From Asanoa ishikariensis (lineage in GTDB: Bacteria; Actinomycetota; Actinomycetes; Mycobacteriales; Micromonosporaceae): 64,000 nucleotides of DNA. The stretch spans positions 496,001 to 560,000 of the forward strand of contig NZ_FNQB01000002.1 in assembly GCF_900107455.1 (NCBI RefSeq). The letters run 5' to 3'. Under the pieces are notes generated by a model, which was not told the origin of the DNA, did not search any database, and saw nothing but the letters and a program-made list of their open reading frames with translations. Of this stretch, positions 55,502 through 63,521 are shown one piece after another (the stretch's first letter is position 1; every line of letters begins with the position of its first letter). Made by a program: the position numbers and the translations under genes.

Positions 55502-56266
55502 CTACTTGGCGCCGAGTGCCTGGAGCAGCGACTCCGGTGCCTCGACCACGTCAGCGGCCGGCGGCTCGGTGACCGCGACTGACGCGCCGAAGTCCGAGTA
55601 GGTGGTGGTCATCTTGCCGAGCTGGGGGTCGATCGTGGTCAGGTCGATGGTCAGCTCGCTCAGCCGGCCCGAGTCGTCGACCTTGGCGGTGAACGGCACG
55701 GAGTTGCCCTTGCCGCCCAGCACGTCGACGGAGACGCCGCTGCCGGCAACCTTCGTCAGGTCGATGGTGCCCTGGTAGGCGCCGTCGGCCGACTTGGTCA
55801 CGTCGGCCATCCGCTCGACGAACTTGCCGGCGCCGGCCGCGTCACCGTCGGGCAGCGCGTCGAAGGTCGTGCCGGCCAGCCGCGCGCCGTCGATGTGCAG
55901 CCACTTGCCCGGCTCGACGCCCGGCACGCCGGTCGCCTGGAGCCAGGCGTCCTGGCCGATCGACCGCAGGTCGATGTTCGAGCTGTTGCCGACCTTCACG
56001 CTCATCGTGGCCTTGTCGGCCTTCGGGTCGAGGTTGCCGGTGCTGGTGACCGCCGCCGACTCCAGGGTGACCTTGACGGTGTCGTCGTTGAGCTTCTGGG
56101 CGGCCGCGGTGAGCTCCGCGGTCGCGGCGCTCGCCGGCGACGCGTCGGAGGAACCGGCCGAAGGGGTGGCCGTAACGCCCGGTGCGGCGGTGCTGCCGCA
56201 ACCGGCGAGTCCGATACAGAGCGCGGCGAACACGCCGAGCCCGGTGGTCGCAAGTCGTATCCGCAT
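55502..56266 (-). CDS. Lipoprotein of the LppX/LprAFG family
   Basis: The 254-residue protein has a signal peptide with lipobox GLAGC (Cys about 23) and a Ser/Ala/Thr-rich stretch to about 50. A beta-rich domain follows with KVTLESAAVTSTGNLDPKADKATMSV, WLHIDGARL and TVDLTK-like strands, as in LppX/LprG, which carry lipids across the mycobacterial envelope. Homologues also occur in other actinobacteria without mycolic acids, so the ligand here is unknown. ATG 56266 is the only start giving a full signal peptide. Confidence 0.82.
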   Translation of the reverse strand: MRIRLATTGLGVFAALCIGLAGCGSTAAPGVTATPSAGSSDASPASAATAELTAAAQKLNDDTVKVTLESAAVTSTGNLDPKADKATMSVKVGNSSNIDLRSIGQDAWLQATGVPGVEPGKWLHIDGARLAGTTFDALPDGDAAGAGKFVERMADVTKSADGAYQGTIDLTKVAGSGVSVDVLGGKGNSVPFTAKVDDSGRLSELTIDLTTIDPQLGKMTTTYSDFGASVAVTEPPAADVVEAPESLLQALGAK

Positions 56267-56347
56267 GCGGGCAAACGTGCCCGATCCACCCCAGCGGCAA
56301 ACGTCGATCAAGCGCCGACCGGTCGGCCGCCGGGCCATGATGAGCGC

Positions 56348-57334
56348 ATGGGACCGCGCTGGCACCGGCTGCGGCACGCGCTGCGTCCGCACTCGCACGA
56401 CACCGCCGACCAGGTCGACCGCGAGTTGGAGACCAGTCGGGCGGGTATCCGTGCGGTCTGGGTCTCGCTCGCCGTGCTCAGCGTGACCGCCGGCCTGCAA
56501 GCCGTCGTGGTCGTCTGGTCCGGCTCGGTCGCACTGCTCGGCGACACCCTGCACAACGTCGCCGACGCGCTGACCGCCGTGCCGCTGTTCATCGCGTTCC
56601 TGGTCGGGCGGCGGCCGCCGAACCGGCGCTACACCTACGGCTACGGGCGGGCCGAAGACCTGGCCGGGATCGTGATCGTGCTGTTCATCGCGGCGTCCGC
56701 GGTGCTCGCCGCGGCGGAGGCGATCCGCCGGCTGCTGCACCCGGCCGACGTCGACCACCTGCCCGCGGTGGCGGTGGCCGGCGTGCTCGGCTTTCTCGGC
56801 AACGAGGTGGTCGCCCAGTACCGGATCCGGGTCGGCCGGCGGATCGGCTCGGCCGCGCTGGTCGCCGACGGACTGCACGCGCGTACCGACGGCTTCACCT
56901 CGCTCGGCGTGCTGCTCGGGGCCGGTGGCCTGGCGCTCGGCTGGCGCTGGGCGGACCCGGTCGTCGGCCTGCTGATCACCGCCGCGATCCTGCTGGTGCT
57001 GGCCGGCGCGGCCCGGCAGGTGTACCGGCGGTTGATGGACGCGGTCGACCCCCACCTGGTCGACACCGTCGAGCGGACCCTGCGCGAGACCGCCGGTGTG
57101 CTCGACATCGGCGCCGCGCGGCTGCGCTGGATCGGCCACCGGCTGCGGGCCGAGTGCGAGATCGTCGTCGACGAGCGGCTGGACGTGGTGGCCGCCCACG
57201 GCATCGCGGTGGTCGCCGAACATCGGCTGCTGCACGCCGTACCCCGGCTGGCGTGGGCTCTGGTGCACGCGGACCCGCGGGCACGCGACGGCGCCGACCA
57301 CCACGCGGTGGTGGCGCATCACCACCGCCCGTAA
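56348..57334 (+). CDS. Cation diffusion facilitator (CDF) metal exporter
   Basis: The 328-residue protein has six TM segments. The metal site is formed by GDTLHNVADALTAVPLF (TM2, HxxxD) and ADGLHARTDGFTSLGVLLG (TM5, HxxxD), the pattern of zinc, cadmium or iron exporters. A His-containing cytoplasmic domain follows (about 210-328), ending HHHRP, and an N-terminal RPHSHD segment may also bind metal. It would export divalent cations by proton antiport. No metal regulator is adjacent. Confidence 0.92.
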   Translation: MGPRWHRLRHALRPHSHDTADQVDRELETSRAGIRAVWVSLAVLSVTAGLQAVVVVWSGSVALLGDTLHNVADALTAVPLFIAFLVGRRPPNRRYTYGYGRAEDLAGIVIVLFIAASAVLAAAEAIRRLLHPADVDHLPAVAVAGVLGFLGNEVVAQYRIRVGRRIGSAALVADGLHARTDGFTSLGVLLGAGGLALGWRWADPVVGLLITAAILLVLAGAARQVYRRLMDAVDPHLVDTVERTLRETAGVLDIGAARLRWIGHRLRAECEIVVDERLDVVAAHGIAVVAEHRLLHAVPRLAWALVHADPRARDGADHHAVVAHHHRP

Positions 57335-57386
57335 GCCGCTCGTAACGGGCATTGCGCCCGTGCGCGGGCCAGGTAGGGTCTGTCCC

Positions 57387-57680
57387 GTGGCAGAGGTGTT
57401 GGGCGCCGACGAACTCCGGACGGCGCTGGCCGAGCTCGACGGTTGGGCTGGTGACCCCACGGGGATCAGCCGCGACGCGGAGCTGGCCAGCTTTCCCGGT
57501 GCGATCGCGGTCGTCGACCGCGTCGCCGAGGTGGCGGAGGGGCTGGACCACCACCCCGACATCGACATCCGCTGGCGGCGCCTGCGGTTCACGCTGAGCA
57601 CCCACTCGGCCGGCGGCGTCACGGCCAAGGACCTCGACCTGGCCCGCCGCATCGACGCGATCGTCCGGGACGCGGCATGA
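57387..57680 (+). CDS. phhB: Pterin-4a-carbinolamine dehydratase
   Basis: The 97-residue protein has the active-site signature GLDHHPDIDIRWRRLRF and the later THSAGGVTAKDLDLARRID, both diagnostic of the family. It would dehydrate 4a-hydroxytetrahydropterin, or act as a small moonlighting dimer. TAGGGT (57374-57379) lies 7 nt before GTG 57387, so the transcript is probably leaderless. Its stop overlaps the ATG of the FHA-domain gene (ATGA). No aromatic-acid hydroxylase is nearby. Confidence 0.9.
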   Translation: MAEVLGADELRTALAELDGWAGDPTGISRDAELASFPGAIAVVDRVAEVAEGLDHHPDIDIRWRRLRFTLSTHSAGGVTAKDLDLARRIDAIVRDAA

Positions 57681-58783
57681 GGTTCGAGATCTCTCGCGTT
57701 CTTGACGCGATCGAGAGCCGGCTCTGCCTCGACCCGGCCCTGGCCCGCGCGGTGGTCGACCTCGGCGAGGTCAGCCGTTTCGTCGACCTGGACGGCGGGC
57801 GCCCGGCGACCCTGCTGCGCCTCGGCATCGCGGTCGACGCACTGGGTCGTCAGGTCGAAGAGGAGAACGTCCCGGTGTACGTGATCGCGCCGCGCGCGCT
57901 GATCTCCGACGCCGACCTGACCTCCAACGAGCGCATGGTGGTCCGCCGCTGGGCTGACGACGGCCGCATCGAGGTGCTCCGCGACCCGGCCGACCGGCTG
58001 CTCGAGGTCGCCGAGCTGCTCGGCCTGCCCGTGCTCAGCCGCAACCGGTTCGACGGCGCGCGGCAGCGCTACGGCTGGCTGGCCCAGCCCGGCCGGCTGC
58101 TCGCCCCGGTGACCGGCCCCGGCGGTCCGACGCTGATCGCCCGCGTCGGCGGCGGTGCCCAGCCCGGCAGCGCCGACCCGTCACCCGTCGGCATGAAACT
58201 GCTCTCCCGCCTGTGGCGGTGCCCGGAGCCGGGGTGTTCCTCCTACGGCGCCAAGCCGGCGGGCCGCCCCGGTGGCCAGCCGCCACCGACCCTGCGCACC
58301 GGCGCGCCCACCTGCCCGCGGCACGAGGCGCGGCTCGGCGACGGCGGCCCGCGCCCCCGCGTCGAGGTCATGTCCGCCCGGGTCGGCGGCGTGGTCCGGC
58401 AGCGCTTCGTGGTCGCCGCCGACCAGCCGGTGGTCGTGGGCCGCGCCCCCGAGCGTGGTGTGATGCTCGGCCAGTGGCTGACCGACGAGGCCCGCCGCTG
58501 GATCAGCCGCAACCACGTCCGCTTCGAGCTGCACGGCTCCGACCTGGTGGCGCAGGACGTCAGCACCAACGGCACGGGCGTGCGCCCCGGCGGCTCGATC
58601 GACGACGACAACCGGGTGACCCTCAAGTCGCAAAGCCGCGCGATCGCCCTCGGCGACGTGATCGAGCTCTTCCCGGGCGTCCAGGTGGCCCGCTCCCGCA
58701 CCTGGACCACGGGCGGCGTCACCAACCCGCTCTCGGTCATGTCCGAGGCCCCGACCACGACGATGCGCGCCCTGGATCGGTAA
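57677..58783 (+). CDS. FHA-domain protein with NYN/PIN-like N-terminal region and zinc-ribbon insert
   Basis: The 368-residue protein has an N-terminal region (about 1-140) of alternating strands and helices (VPVYVIAPRALISDADLTSNERMVVRRWADDGRIEVL), suggesting a PIN/NYN-like or DUF fold. A four-ligand segment (CPEPGCSS, then CPRH, about 182-220) follows, and a C-terminal FHA domain (about 245-345) with VVVGRAP, ISRNHVRFE and DVSTNGTGV. FHA domains bind phosphothreonine, so it may be a target reader for a Ser/Thr kinase such as that at 47443-48759. It is translationally coupled to phhB. Confidence 0.8.
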   Translation: MRFEISRVLDAIESRLCLDPALARAVVDLGEVSRFVDLDGGRPATLLRLGIAVDALGRQVEEENVPVYVIAPRALISDADLTSNERMVVRRWADDGRIEVLRDPADRLLEVAELLGLPVLSRNRFDGARQRYGWLAQPGRLLAPVTGPGGPTLIARVGGGAQPGSADPSPVGMKLLSRLWRCPEPGCSSYGAKPAGRPGGQPPPTLRTGAPTCPRHEARLGDGGPRPRVEVMSARVGGVVRQRFVVAADQPVVVGRAPERGVMLGQWLTDEARRWISRNHVRFELHGSDLVAQDVSTNGTGVRPGGSIDDDNRVTLKSQSRAIALGDVIELFPGVQVARSRTWTTGGVTNPLSVMSEAPTTTMRALDR

Positions 58784-58788
58784 GAGCG

Positions 58789-59742
58789 CTACGGCGTCAG
58801 CACGATCCGTCCGAACACTTCGCCCGCAGCCATTTTCTGGTGCGCCCGCACCGCCTGTTCCAGGGGCAGCACGTCGTGCACCACGGGTTGGAGCTCGCCC
58901 CGAGCGGCGGCGGCGAACTGCTCCATCCGCACGGCCCGCCGGGCCGGCTGCGCGATCGTCGCGGCGCTGAACGTGGCGAAGGACAGCGACCGCTGGAAAG
59001 CGCTCATCAGCTTCGTGCCGAAGTCGGCCGGCGGTTGGCCACCGACCGCCCCGACCACGACGAGCCGGCCGTTTGGGTTGAGCCGGTCGATGAACAAGGG
59101 CAGGTTCTCCCCAGCCACGACGTCGACGATGACGTCGTAACCCGCCGGCCCTCCCGCTCCCGAGCGATCCAGCACGTGGGTCGCACCGAGGTCACGGAGC
59201 CGACGGCCGCGCGTGGCTGAGGAGGTGGTGACCGCGACGGCGCGCGCTCCACCACGAGCCGCGAGCTGGACGGTCATGATCCCGATGCTGCCGGCCGCAC
59301 CGCGCACGAGCACGGCCTCGCCCGGCGAGAAGTGCGCGTGGGCGAGGCCGAAATGGGCCACGACCCCGGCGCTTCCGAGCGTGACGGCGTCGACGGCGGA
59401 CAGGTCCGCCGGCAGGGGCACGACCTCGTCGGCCGGCGCGATCGCCTGCTCCACGTAGCCGCCGCCGGTGCCGGTGAACGCCCACACCCGCTGCCCGACC
59501 AGTGCGGGGTCGACGCCGTCGCCTACCGCGGTCACCGTGCCTGCCACTTCGCCGCCGGGAACGTGACCTTCGCGGAAGCCGTACGCGGCGAGCGCTCCGC
59601 TTCGGATCATGACGTCGACGCCGCCGATGCCGATCGCCTCGGTGGCGACGAGAACCTGCCCCGGGGCGGGGACCGGGTCCGGGACATCGATCGTGACCAG
59701 CCCTGACGGGCCGCCGAATTCCTTGATCGCGACTGCCTTCAT
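58789..59742 (-). CDS. NADPH:quinone oxidoreductase-type MDR enzyme
   Basis: The 317-residue enzyme starts MKAVAIKEFGGPSGL, has the quinone-reductase layout without zinc ligands, and binds nucleotide through VLVRGAAGSIGIMTVQLA (about 148-165). The final segment VVHDVLPLEQAVRAHQKMAAGEVFGRIVL is typical. It reduces quinones or related carbonyls. ATG 59742 has TAGCGT (59750-59755) 7 nt upstream. The gene is divergent from a TetR regulator with a shared palindrome, so it is probably the regulated target. It lies 5 bp from the convergent FHA gene. Confidence 0.9.
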   Translation of the reverse strand: MKAVAIKEFGGPSGLVTIDVPDPVPAPGQVLVATEAIGIGGVDVMIRSGALAAYGFREGHVPGGEVAGTVTAVGDGVDPALVGQRVWAFTGTGGGYVEQAIAPADEVVPLPADLSAVDAVTLGSAGVVAHFGLAHAHFSPGEAVLVRGAAGSIGIMTVQLAARGGARAVAVTTSSATRGRRLRDLGATHVLDRSGAGGPAGYDVIVDVVAGENLPLFIDRLNPNGRLVVVGAVGGQPPADFGTKLMSAFQRSLSFATFSAATIAQPARRAVRMEQFAAAARGELQPVVHDVLPLEQAVRAHQKMAAGEVFGRIVLTP

Positions 59743-59754
59743 CGTGCCGACGCT

Positions 59755-59774
59755 AACGGACGCCGGCGTCCGTT
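59755..59774. promoter_or_regulatory. Perfect 20-bp palindromic TetR operator
   Basis: AACGGACGCC-GGCGTCCGTT is a perfect palindrome centred between the divergent oxidoreductase and tetR genes. Predicted -10 boxes flank it: TAGCGT at 59750-59755 (minus) and TAAAGT at 59779-59784 (plus). A bound TetR dimer would block both promoters. Confidence 0.8.
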
Positions 59775-59790
59775 TAGCTAAAGTGAGAGA

Positions 59791-60360
59791 GTGGCCAGTT
59801 CTTTGACTCAGACCCCGCGTTCGGACGCCCGCGACAACCGTGAGCGCATCCTCGTGGCCGCTCGGGCCGTGTTCGCCGCGAAGGGCCTGGACGTGCCGAT
59901 GCGCGAGGTCGCCCGGCGCGCCGGAGTCGGCCCCGCCACCCTCTACCGCCACTTCCCGACCAAGCAGGCGCTGGCCACCGAGGCCTTCACCGAGCAGATG
60001 CAGGCCTGCCTGAACATCGTCGAGGAAGGCGCCGCGAACCCGGATCCGTGGCGGGGACTGCGTTTCGTCATCGAGGAGCTCTGCGAGCTGCACGCCCGAT
60101 GCCGAGGCTTCGCCGCCGCGTTCGCCGCGGCCTTCCCGGGCGCCCTGGACCTCGCCGCCCGGCGTGCACAAGCGCTCACCTCGCTCGCCGAGCTCGCCCG
60201 CCGCGCCAAGGCGACCGGCCAGCTCTCGCCGGACTTCACCCTCGACGATCTCGTCCTCGTGCTGAGGGCCAACGGTGGCCTGGACGCTATGTCGATCAAT
60301 GCGCGAGTCGCCGCCTCCCGACGGTTCGCCGCTCTGGCGATTCGCGCGTTCCAGGCCTGA
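59791..60360 (+). CDS. TetR-family repressor of the divergent oxidoreductase
   Basis: The 189-residue protein has the TetR DNA-binding domain (RERILVAARAVFAAKGLDVPMREVARRAGVGPATLYRHFPTKQAL, about 17-60, read in parts) and a ligand-binding helical domain resembling the SbtR/TetR_C_33 group. TAAAGT lies 6 nt before the GTG start and no ribosome site is visible, so the mRNA is probably leaderless. It is expected to bind the 20-bp palindrome immediately upstream and repress itself and the oxidoreductase. Confidence 0.93.
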   Translation: MASSLTQTPRSDARDNRERILVAARAVFAAKGLDVPMREVARRAGVGPATLYRHFPTKQALATEAFTEQMQACLNIVEEGAANPDPWRGLRFVIEELCELHARCRGFAAAFAAAFPGALDLAARRAQALTSLAELARRAKATGQLSPDFTLDDLVLVLRANGGLDAMSINARVAASRRFAALAIRAFQA

Positions 60361-60367
60361 GGCCAAA

Positions 60368-60402
60368 CGAAAACGCCCCCGGGGCTACCAGGGGCGTTTT
60401 CG
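60368..60402. terminator. Bidirectional intrinsic terminator between tetR and rocD
   Basis: CGAAAACGCCCC (60368-60379) pairs perfectly with GGGGCGTTTTCG (60391-60402) around an 11-nt loop. The A/T runs at the stem base allow termination on both strands. Confidence 0.88.
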
Positions 60403-60411
60403 CGGATCGGG

Positions 60412-61626
60412 CTATTTCAGGATCGCTCGCAGGGCTGCCACCGCTACGTCGATGTCGTCCTTGTCGATGATCAGCGGCGGGGCCAGGCGCAGGGTCGAGC
60501 CGTGGGTGTCCTTGGCCAGTATTCCGCGCTCGGCCAGCCGCTCGCAGGCCTCGCGGCCGGTCATCAGCTCCGGGTCGACGTCGATGCCGGCCCACAGGCC
60601 GCGACCCCGGACGGCCAGCAGGCCGTTGCCGATCAGGGTCCGCAGCTCGGCGAGCAGGTAGGCGCCGTTCTCCTTCGCCCTGGCCTGGTAGGTGCCGCTC
60701 TCCAGGAGCTTCACCACCTCGATCGCGACCGCGCAGGCCAGCGGGTTGCCGCCGAACGTCGAGCCGTGCTGGCCCGGCTTGATCACGCCGAGCACGTCGC
60801 TGTTCGCGGCGATCGCGGACACCGGGACGATGCCGCCGCCAAGGGCCTTGCCCAGGATGTAGACGTCAGGCACGACCGACTCGTGGTCGCAGGCGAAGGT
60901 GTCGCCGGTGCGGCCGAGGCCGGACTGGATCTCGTCGGCGACGAACAGCACGTTCTGGTCGGTGCACAGCGCGCGCACGCCGGGCAGGTAGCCGTCCGGC
61001 GGCACCACGACACCCTGCTCGCCCTGGATGGGCTCGATCAGCACCGCGACGGTGGTCTCGTCGATCGCTTCCGCCATCGCGGCCAGGTCGCCGTAGGGGA
61101 CGATCCGGAAGCCCGGCGTGTACGGACCAAAGTCGTCGTGCGCGTCCGGGTCATCGGAGAACGAGATGATCGTCGTCGTGCGCCCGTGGAAGTTGCCGGC
61201 CGCGACCACGATCGTGGCCTGGTCCGCCGGCACGCCCTTGACGCGGTAGCCCCACTTGCGCGAGATCTTGATGGCGGTCTCGACCGCCTCGGCGCCGGTG
61301 TTCATCGGCAGGACCTGGTCCTTGCCGCACAGGGCGGCCAGGCGCGAGCAGAACTCGGCGAACTGGTCGTGCACGAACGCCCGGCTGGTCAGCGTCACCC
61401 GGTCGAGCTGGGCGTGCGCCGCCGCGGTCAGCACCGGGTTGCGGTGCCCGAAGTTGAGGGCCGAGTAGCCGGCCAGGAAGTCCAGGTAGCGCCGGCCGTC
61501 GATGTCGGTCACCCAGGAGCCCTCGGCCGTCGCGATCACGACCGGCAGCGGGTGGTAGTTGTGTGCCGTGTGGCGCTCCGCGTCGCGGATGGCCGCGGGC
61601 GTCCGCAGCACGTCGTCGAGAATCAT
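60412..61626 (-). CDS. rocD: Ornithine aminotransferase
   Basis: The 404-residue class III aminotransferase starts with HTAHNYHPLPVVIATAEGSWV and has MNTGAEAVETAIKISRKWGY (PLP phosphate site), ADEIQSGLGRTG (Asp for the PLP nitrogen) and YILGKALGGGIVPVSAI (Schiff-base Lys). It converts ornithine and 2-oxoglutarate into glutamate semialdehyde and glutamate, leading toward proline or glutamate. Its ATG overlaps the stop of the upstream dimethylargininase gene (ATGA at 61623-61626), so the two act as an arginine-catabolic unit. Confidence 0.95.
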   Translation of the reverse strand: MILDDVLRTPAAIRDAERHTAHNYHPLPVVIATAEGSWVTDIDGRRYLDFLAGYSALNFGHRNPVLTAAAHAQLDRVTLTSRAFVHDQFAEFCSRLAALCGKDQVLPMNTGAEAVETAIKISRKWGYRVKGVPADQATIVVAAGNFHGRTTTIISFSDDPDAHDDFGPYTPGFRIVPYGDLAAMAEAIDETTVAVLIEPIQGEQGVVVPPDGYLPGVRALCTDQNVLFVADEIQSGLGRTGDTFACDHESVVPDVYILGKALGGGIVPVSAIAANSDVLGVIKPGQHGSTFGGNPLACAVAIEVVKLLESGTYQARAKENGAYLLAELRTLIGNGLLAVRGRGLWAGIDVDPELMTGREACERLAERGILAKDTHGSTLRLAPPLIIDKDDIDVAVAALRAILK

Positions 61627-62465
61627 GAGGTTCCTCCGCCCGGACGCAGTTCGAGCGTGCAGCACTTGGCGCCGCCGCCCGCTTTGCGTAGTTCAGACAT
61701 GTCTACACCGATTGTGCGGTATCCCCGCTCGCGCAGCGCGGCTGCCAGCTCGACCGCCTGGGAGGCCAGCACCACGGTCGTCCCGTCGCTGACCGCGTTG
61801 AGGCCGAGCACCTCGGCGTCGGCGACCGAGGCGATGACCGCGTCCGGGAACAGCAGGCGGAGCACCGCCTGCGACCCGGGCGAGAACGCCTCGGGCAGGT
61901 AGGCGATCTTCGCGGGCCCGGTCCCGTCGGAACCCGACAGCACGCACAGCGCCGTGTCGAGGTGGTAGAAGCGTGGGTCGACGAGCTGCAGCGTGATCAC
62001 GGGGCGGCCGAGGACCTCCTGGGCCCGGGCATGTGCCGCGTGGGTGGTGCGGAACCCGGTGCCGGCGAGCACGACGTCGCCGGCCAGCATCAGGTCGCCT
62101 TCGCCCTCGTTGACGAACTTCGCCTCGTGTACGGCGTAGCCGGCGCGCTCGAACCACGACCGGTAGGCCGGACCCTCGTCGGCGCGCTCCGGGTCGCGGA
62201 ACTGGACGGCGAGGACGGTGCCGTCGACAACGGTCGCGCCGTTCGCGGCGAACACCATGTCGGGCAGACCGGGCAACGGGTCGATTTCCTCGACCGTGTG
62301 GCCGAGCTCCAGGAAGGTCTCCCGGAGCCGTGTCCACTGCTCGATCGCGAGCGCCGTGTCATAGGGCGCGGTGGGGTCCATCCATGGGTTGATCTTGTAG
62401 CTCACGGCGAAGTACGTCGGCCGGCACATGAGGTACCGCCGTCCGCCGACCGAGTCCATCGTCAT
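61623..62465 (-). CDS. ddaH: Dimethylarginine dimethylaminohydrolase-family amidinohydrolase
   Basis: The 280-residue protein has the pentein fold. RYLMCRPTYFAVSYKINPWMD opens the domain, MVFAANGATVV carries substrate Asp/Asn, FYHLDTALCVL holds the catalytic His, and GGGAKCCTLEL the catalytic Cys. The family hydrolyses methylated arginines or arginine to citrulline. Beside rocD it probably feeds ornithine/citrulline metabolism. ATG 62465 is chosen; ATG 62459 is also possible. Three TTGCG repeats lie upstream. Confidence 0.9.
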   Translation of the reverse strand: MTMDSVGGRRYLMCRPTYFAVSYKINPWMDPTAPYDTALAIEQWTRLRETFLELGHTVEEIDPLPGLPDMVFAANGATVVDGTVLAVQFRDPERADEGPAYRSWFERAGYAVHEAKFVNEGEGDLMLAGDVVLAGTGFRTTHAAHARAQEVLGRPVITLQLVDPRFYHLDTALCVLSGSDGTGPAKIAYLPEAFSPGSQAVLRLLFPDAVIASVADAEVLGLNAVSDGTTVVLASQAVELAAALRERGYRTIGVDMSELRKAGGGAKCCTLELRPGGGTS

Positions 62466-62510
62466 GCCGGCAACGCTATGTGCGCAGGTCACACGCGGGC
62501 CATGGGAAAC

Positions 62511-62570
62511 GATTGCGTCCTGCGGAAGATCGTTGCGTCATTCCGGGGCGCCACCCGTGATTCGTTGCGC
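62511..62570. promoter_or_regulatory. Tandem TTGCG repeats upstream of ddaH-rocD
   Basis: GATTGCGTC (62511-62519), CGTTGCGTC (62531-62539) and CGTTGCGC (62563-62570) are direct repeats spaced 20 and 32 bp, roughly two and three helical turns. Such phased arrays suit Lrp/AsnC-type regulators, which commonly control arginine and ornithine catabolism. No regulator gene is adjacent here. Confidence 0.5.
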
Positions 62571-62596
62571 GGCGCTAAGAGGCCCTAGAGAGCGTT

Positions 62597-62628
62597 TTGG
62601 GGGGCAGCGTCTGAACGCTGCCCCCCAA
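62597..62628. terminator. Strong hairpin between the Pro/Thr-rich membrane protein gene and ddaH
   Basis: A perfect 14-bp stem (62597-62610 with 62615-62628) closes the loop CTGA. No U-run follows on either strand, so it is a stem-only (I-shaped) terminator, probably ending the minus-strand transcript from 63462. Confidence 0.7.
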
Positions 62629-62709
62629 GCAACCACGGGGTCGGTGAACCACGTCACCCAGGTCGTGCCGGAGCGGTTGTCCGTGCCGCTCCAGGATGAC
62701 TAGTTCCCG

Positions 62710-63462
62710 CTAGATCCGGTCGACAAACTGTGAGTCGAGCCACCCGCGTAGGCGCTCGACCCAGTCGGCGTCCGTGGTCGGCCAGGCGAAGGCGCCGGTG
62801 AAGGCCAGGATGCCGATCACCACGGCCGCGCCACCGATCAGCAGGCCGAGCATCGCGTCGAGCTTGCCGGCCACGTGCCGCTTGCGGGTCGCGGCGAACG
62901 CGGACACCGCCATCAGGAAGCCGATCGCACCGACGGCGATGCCCCAACCGGCCAGGGCGCCGCTGAGCACGAGGAACGCGCCGCTGATCGCGAAGACCAG
63001 GCTGAGCGTGGCGAGCACGCTGGTGCGCGGCTTCGGGCCGGCCGGCACCTCGGCGGTCGGCTCGGGGCGGGTCTCGGTGACCGGCTCGGTCGGGCGGGTG
63101 TCGTCATGCAGGTCGGTGCCGGCGAGCCGGCGCTCCGCGGCGGTGGGTGCGTTGGGCCCAGCCGGTGACGTCGGCACGACGGCGGGCGTTGGCGGGGCAG
63201 GGGGAGTGGCGCGGCCGGTCGCGGGGTCGCTCACCCGACCGCGGTCGCGGTCCGACCACCGGCCCCAGAGCGTCGGGCGCTCGGCCCGGTCAGTGCGCCC
63301 GGCGCGGTCCACGCGCTCGGCCCGCTCGGCCCGGTCCACACGCTCGGCGCCTACAGTGCTGTCGGTGGTCCGGTCCCGGACCACGGTCTCATCGGTCGCG
63401 GCGCGGTTCTCATCCACGACGGCGTTCTCCTCGCGCCGCGTGAACGACGGAATCTTGACCAC
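62710..63462 (-). CDS. Membrane protein with charged repeat N-terminus and DUF4190-like TM core
   Basis: The 250-residue protein has an N-terminal cytoplasmic half rich in charge, with repeats of the type ERVDRAERA (about 40-62), then a Pro/Thr-rich stretch (about 83-140). Three TM segments follow (about 147-215) and a short tail, DADWVERLRGWLDSQF. The GTG start lies 6 nt after GGAGG. The TM part resembles DUF4190-type small membrane modules; the function is unknown. A stem-only terminator follows 80 bp downstream. Confidence 0.75.
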   Translation of the reverse strand: MVKIPSFTRREENAVVDENRAATDETVVRDRTTDSTVGAERVDRAERAERVDRAGRTDRAERPTLWGRWSDRDRGRVSDPATGRATPPAPPTPAVVPTSPAGPNAPTAAERRLAGTDLHDDTRPTEPVTETRPEPTAEVPAGPKPRTSVLATLSLVFAISGAFLVLSGALAGWGIAVGAIGFLMAVSAFAATRKRHVAGKLDAMLGLLIGGAAVVIGILAFTGAFAWPTTDADWVERLRGWLDSQFVDRI

Positions 63463-63521
63463 TGGACACCTCCATCAAGGGTTACCCGGCAGGGATTACC
63501 CACAGTGGCCGATATCCATGC

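Noticed and set aside
62428-62703. 91-codon plus-strand frame between ddaH and the next gene
   Set aside because: It starts inside ddaH, crosses a strong hairpin and has no ribosome site or recognisable sequence.
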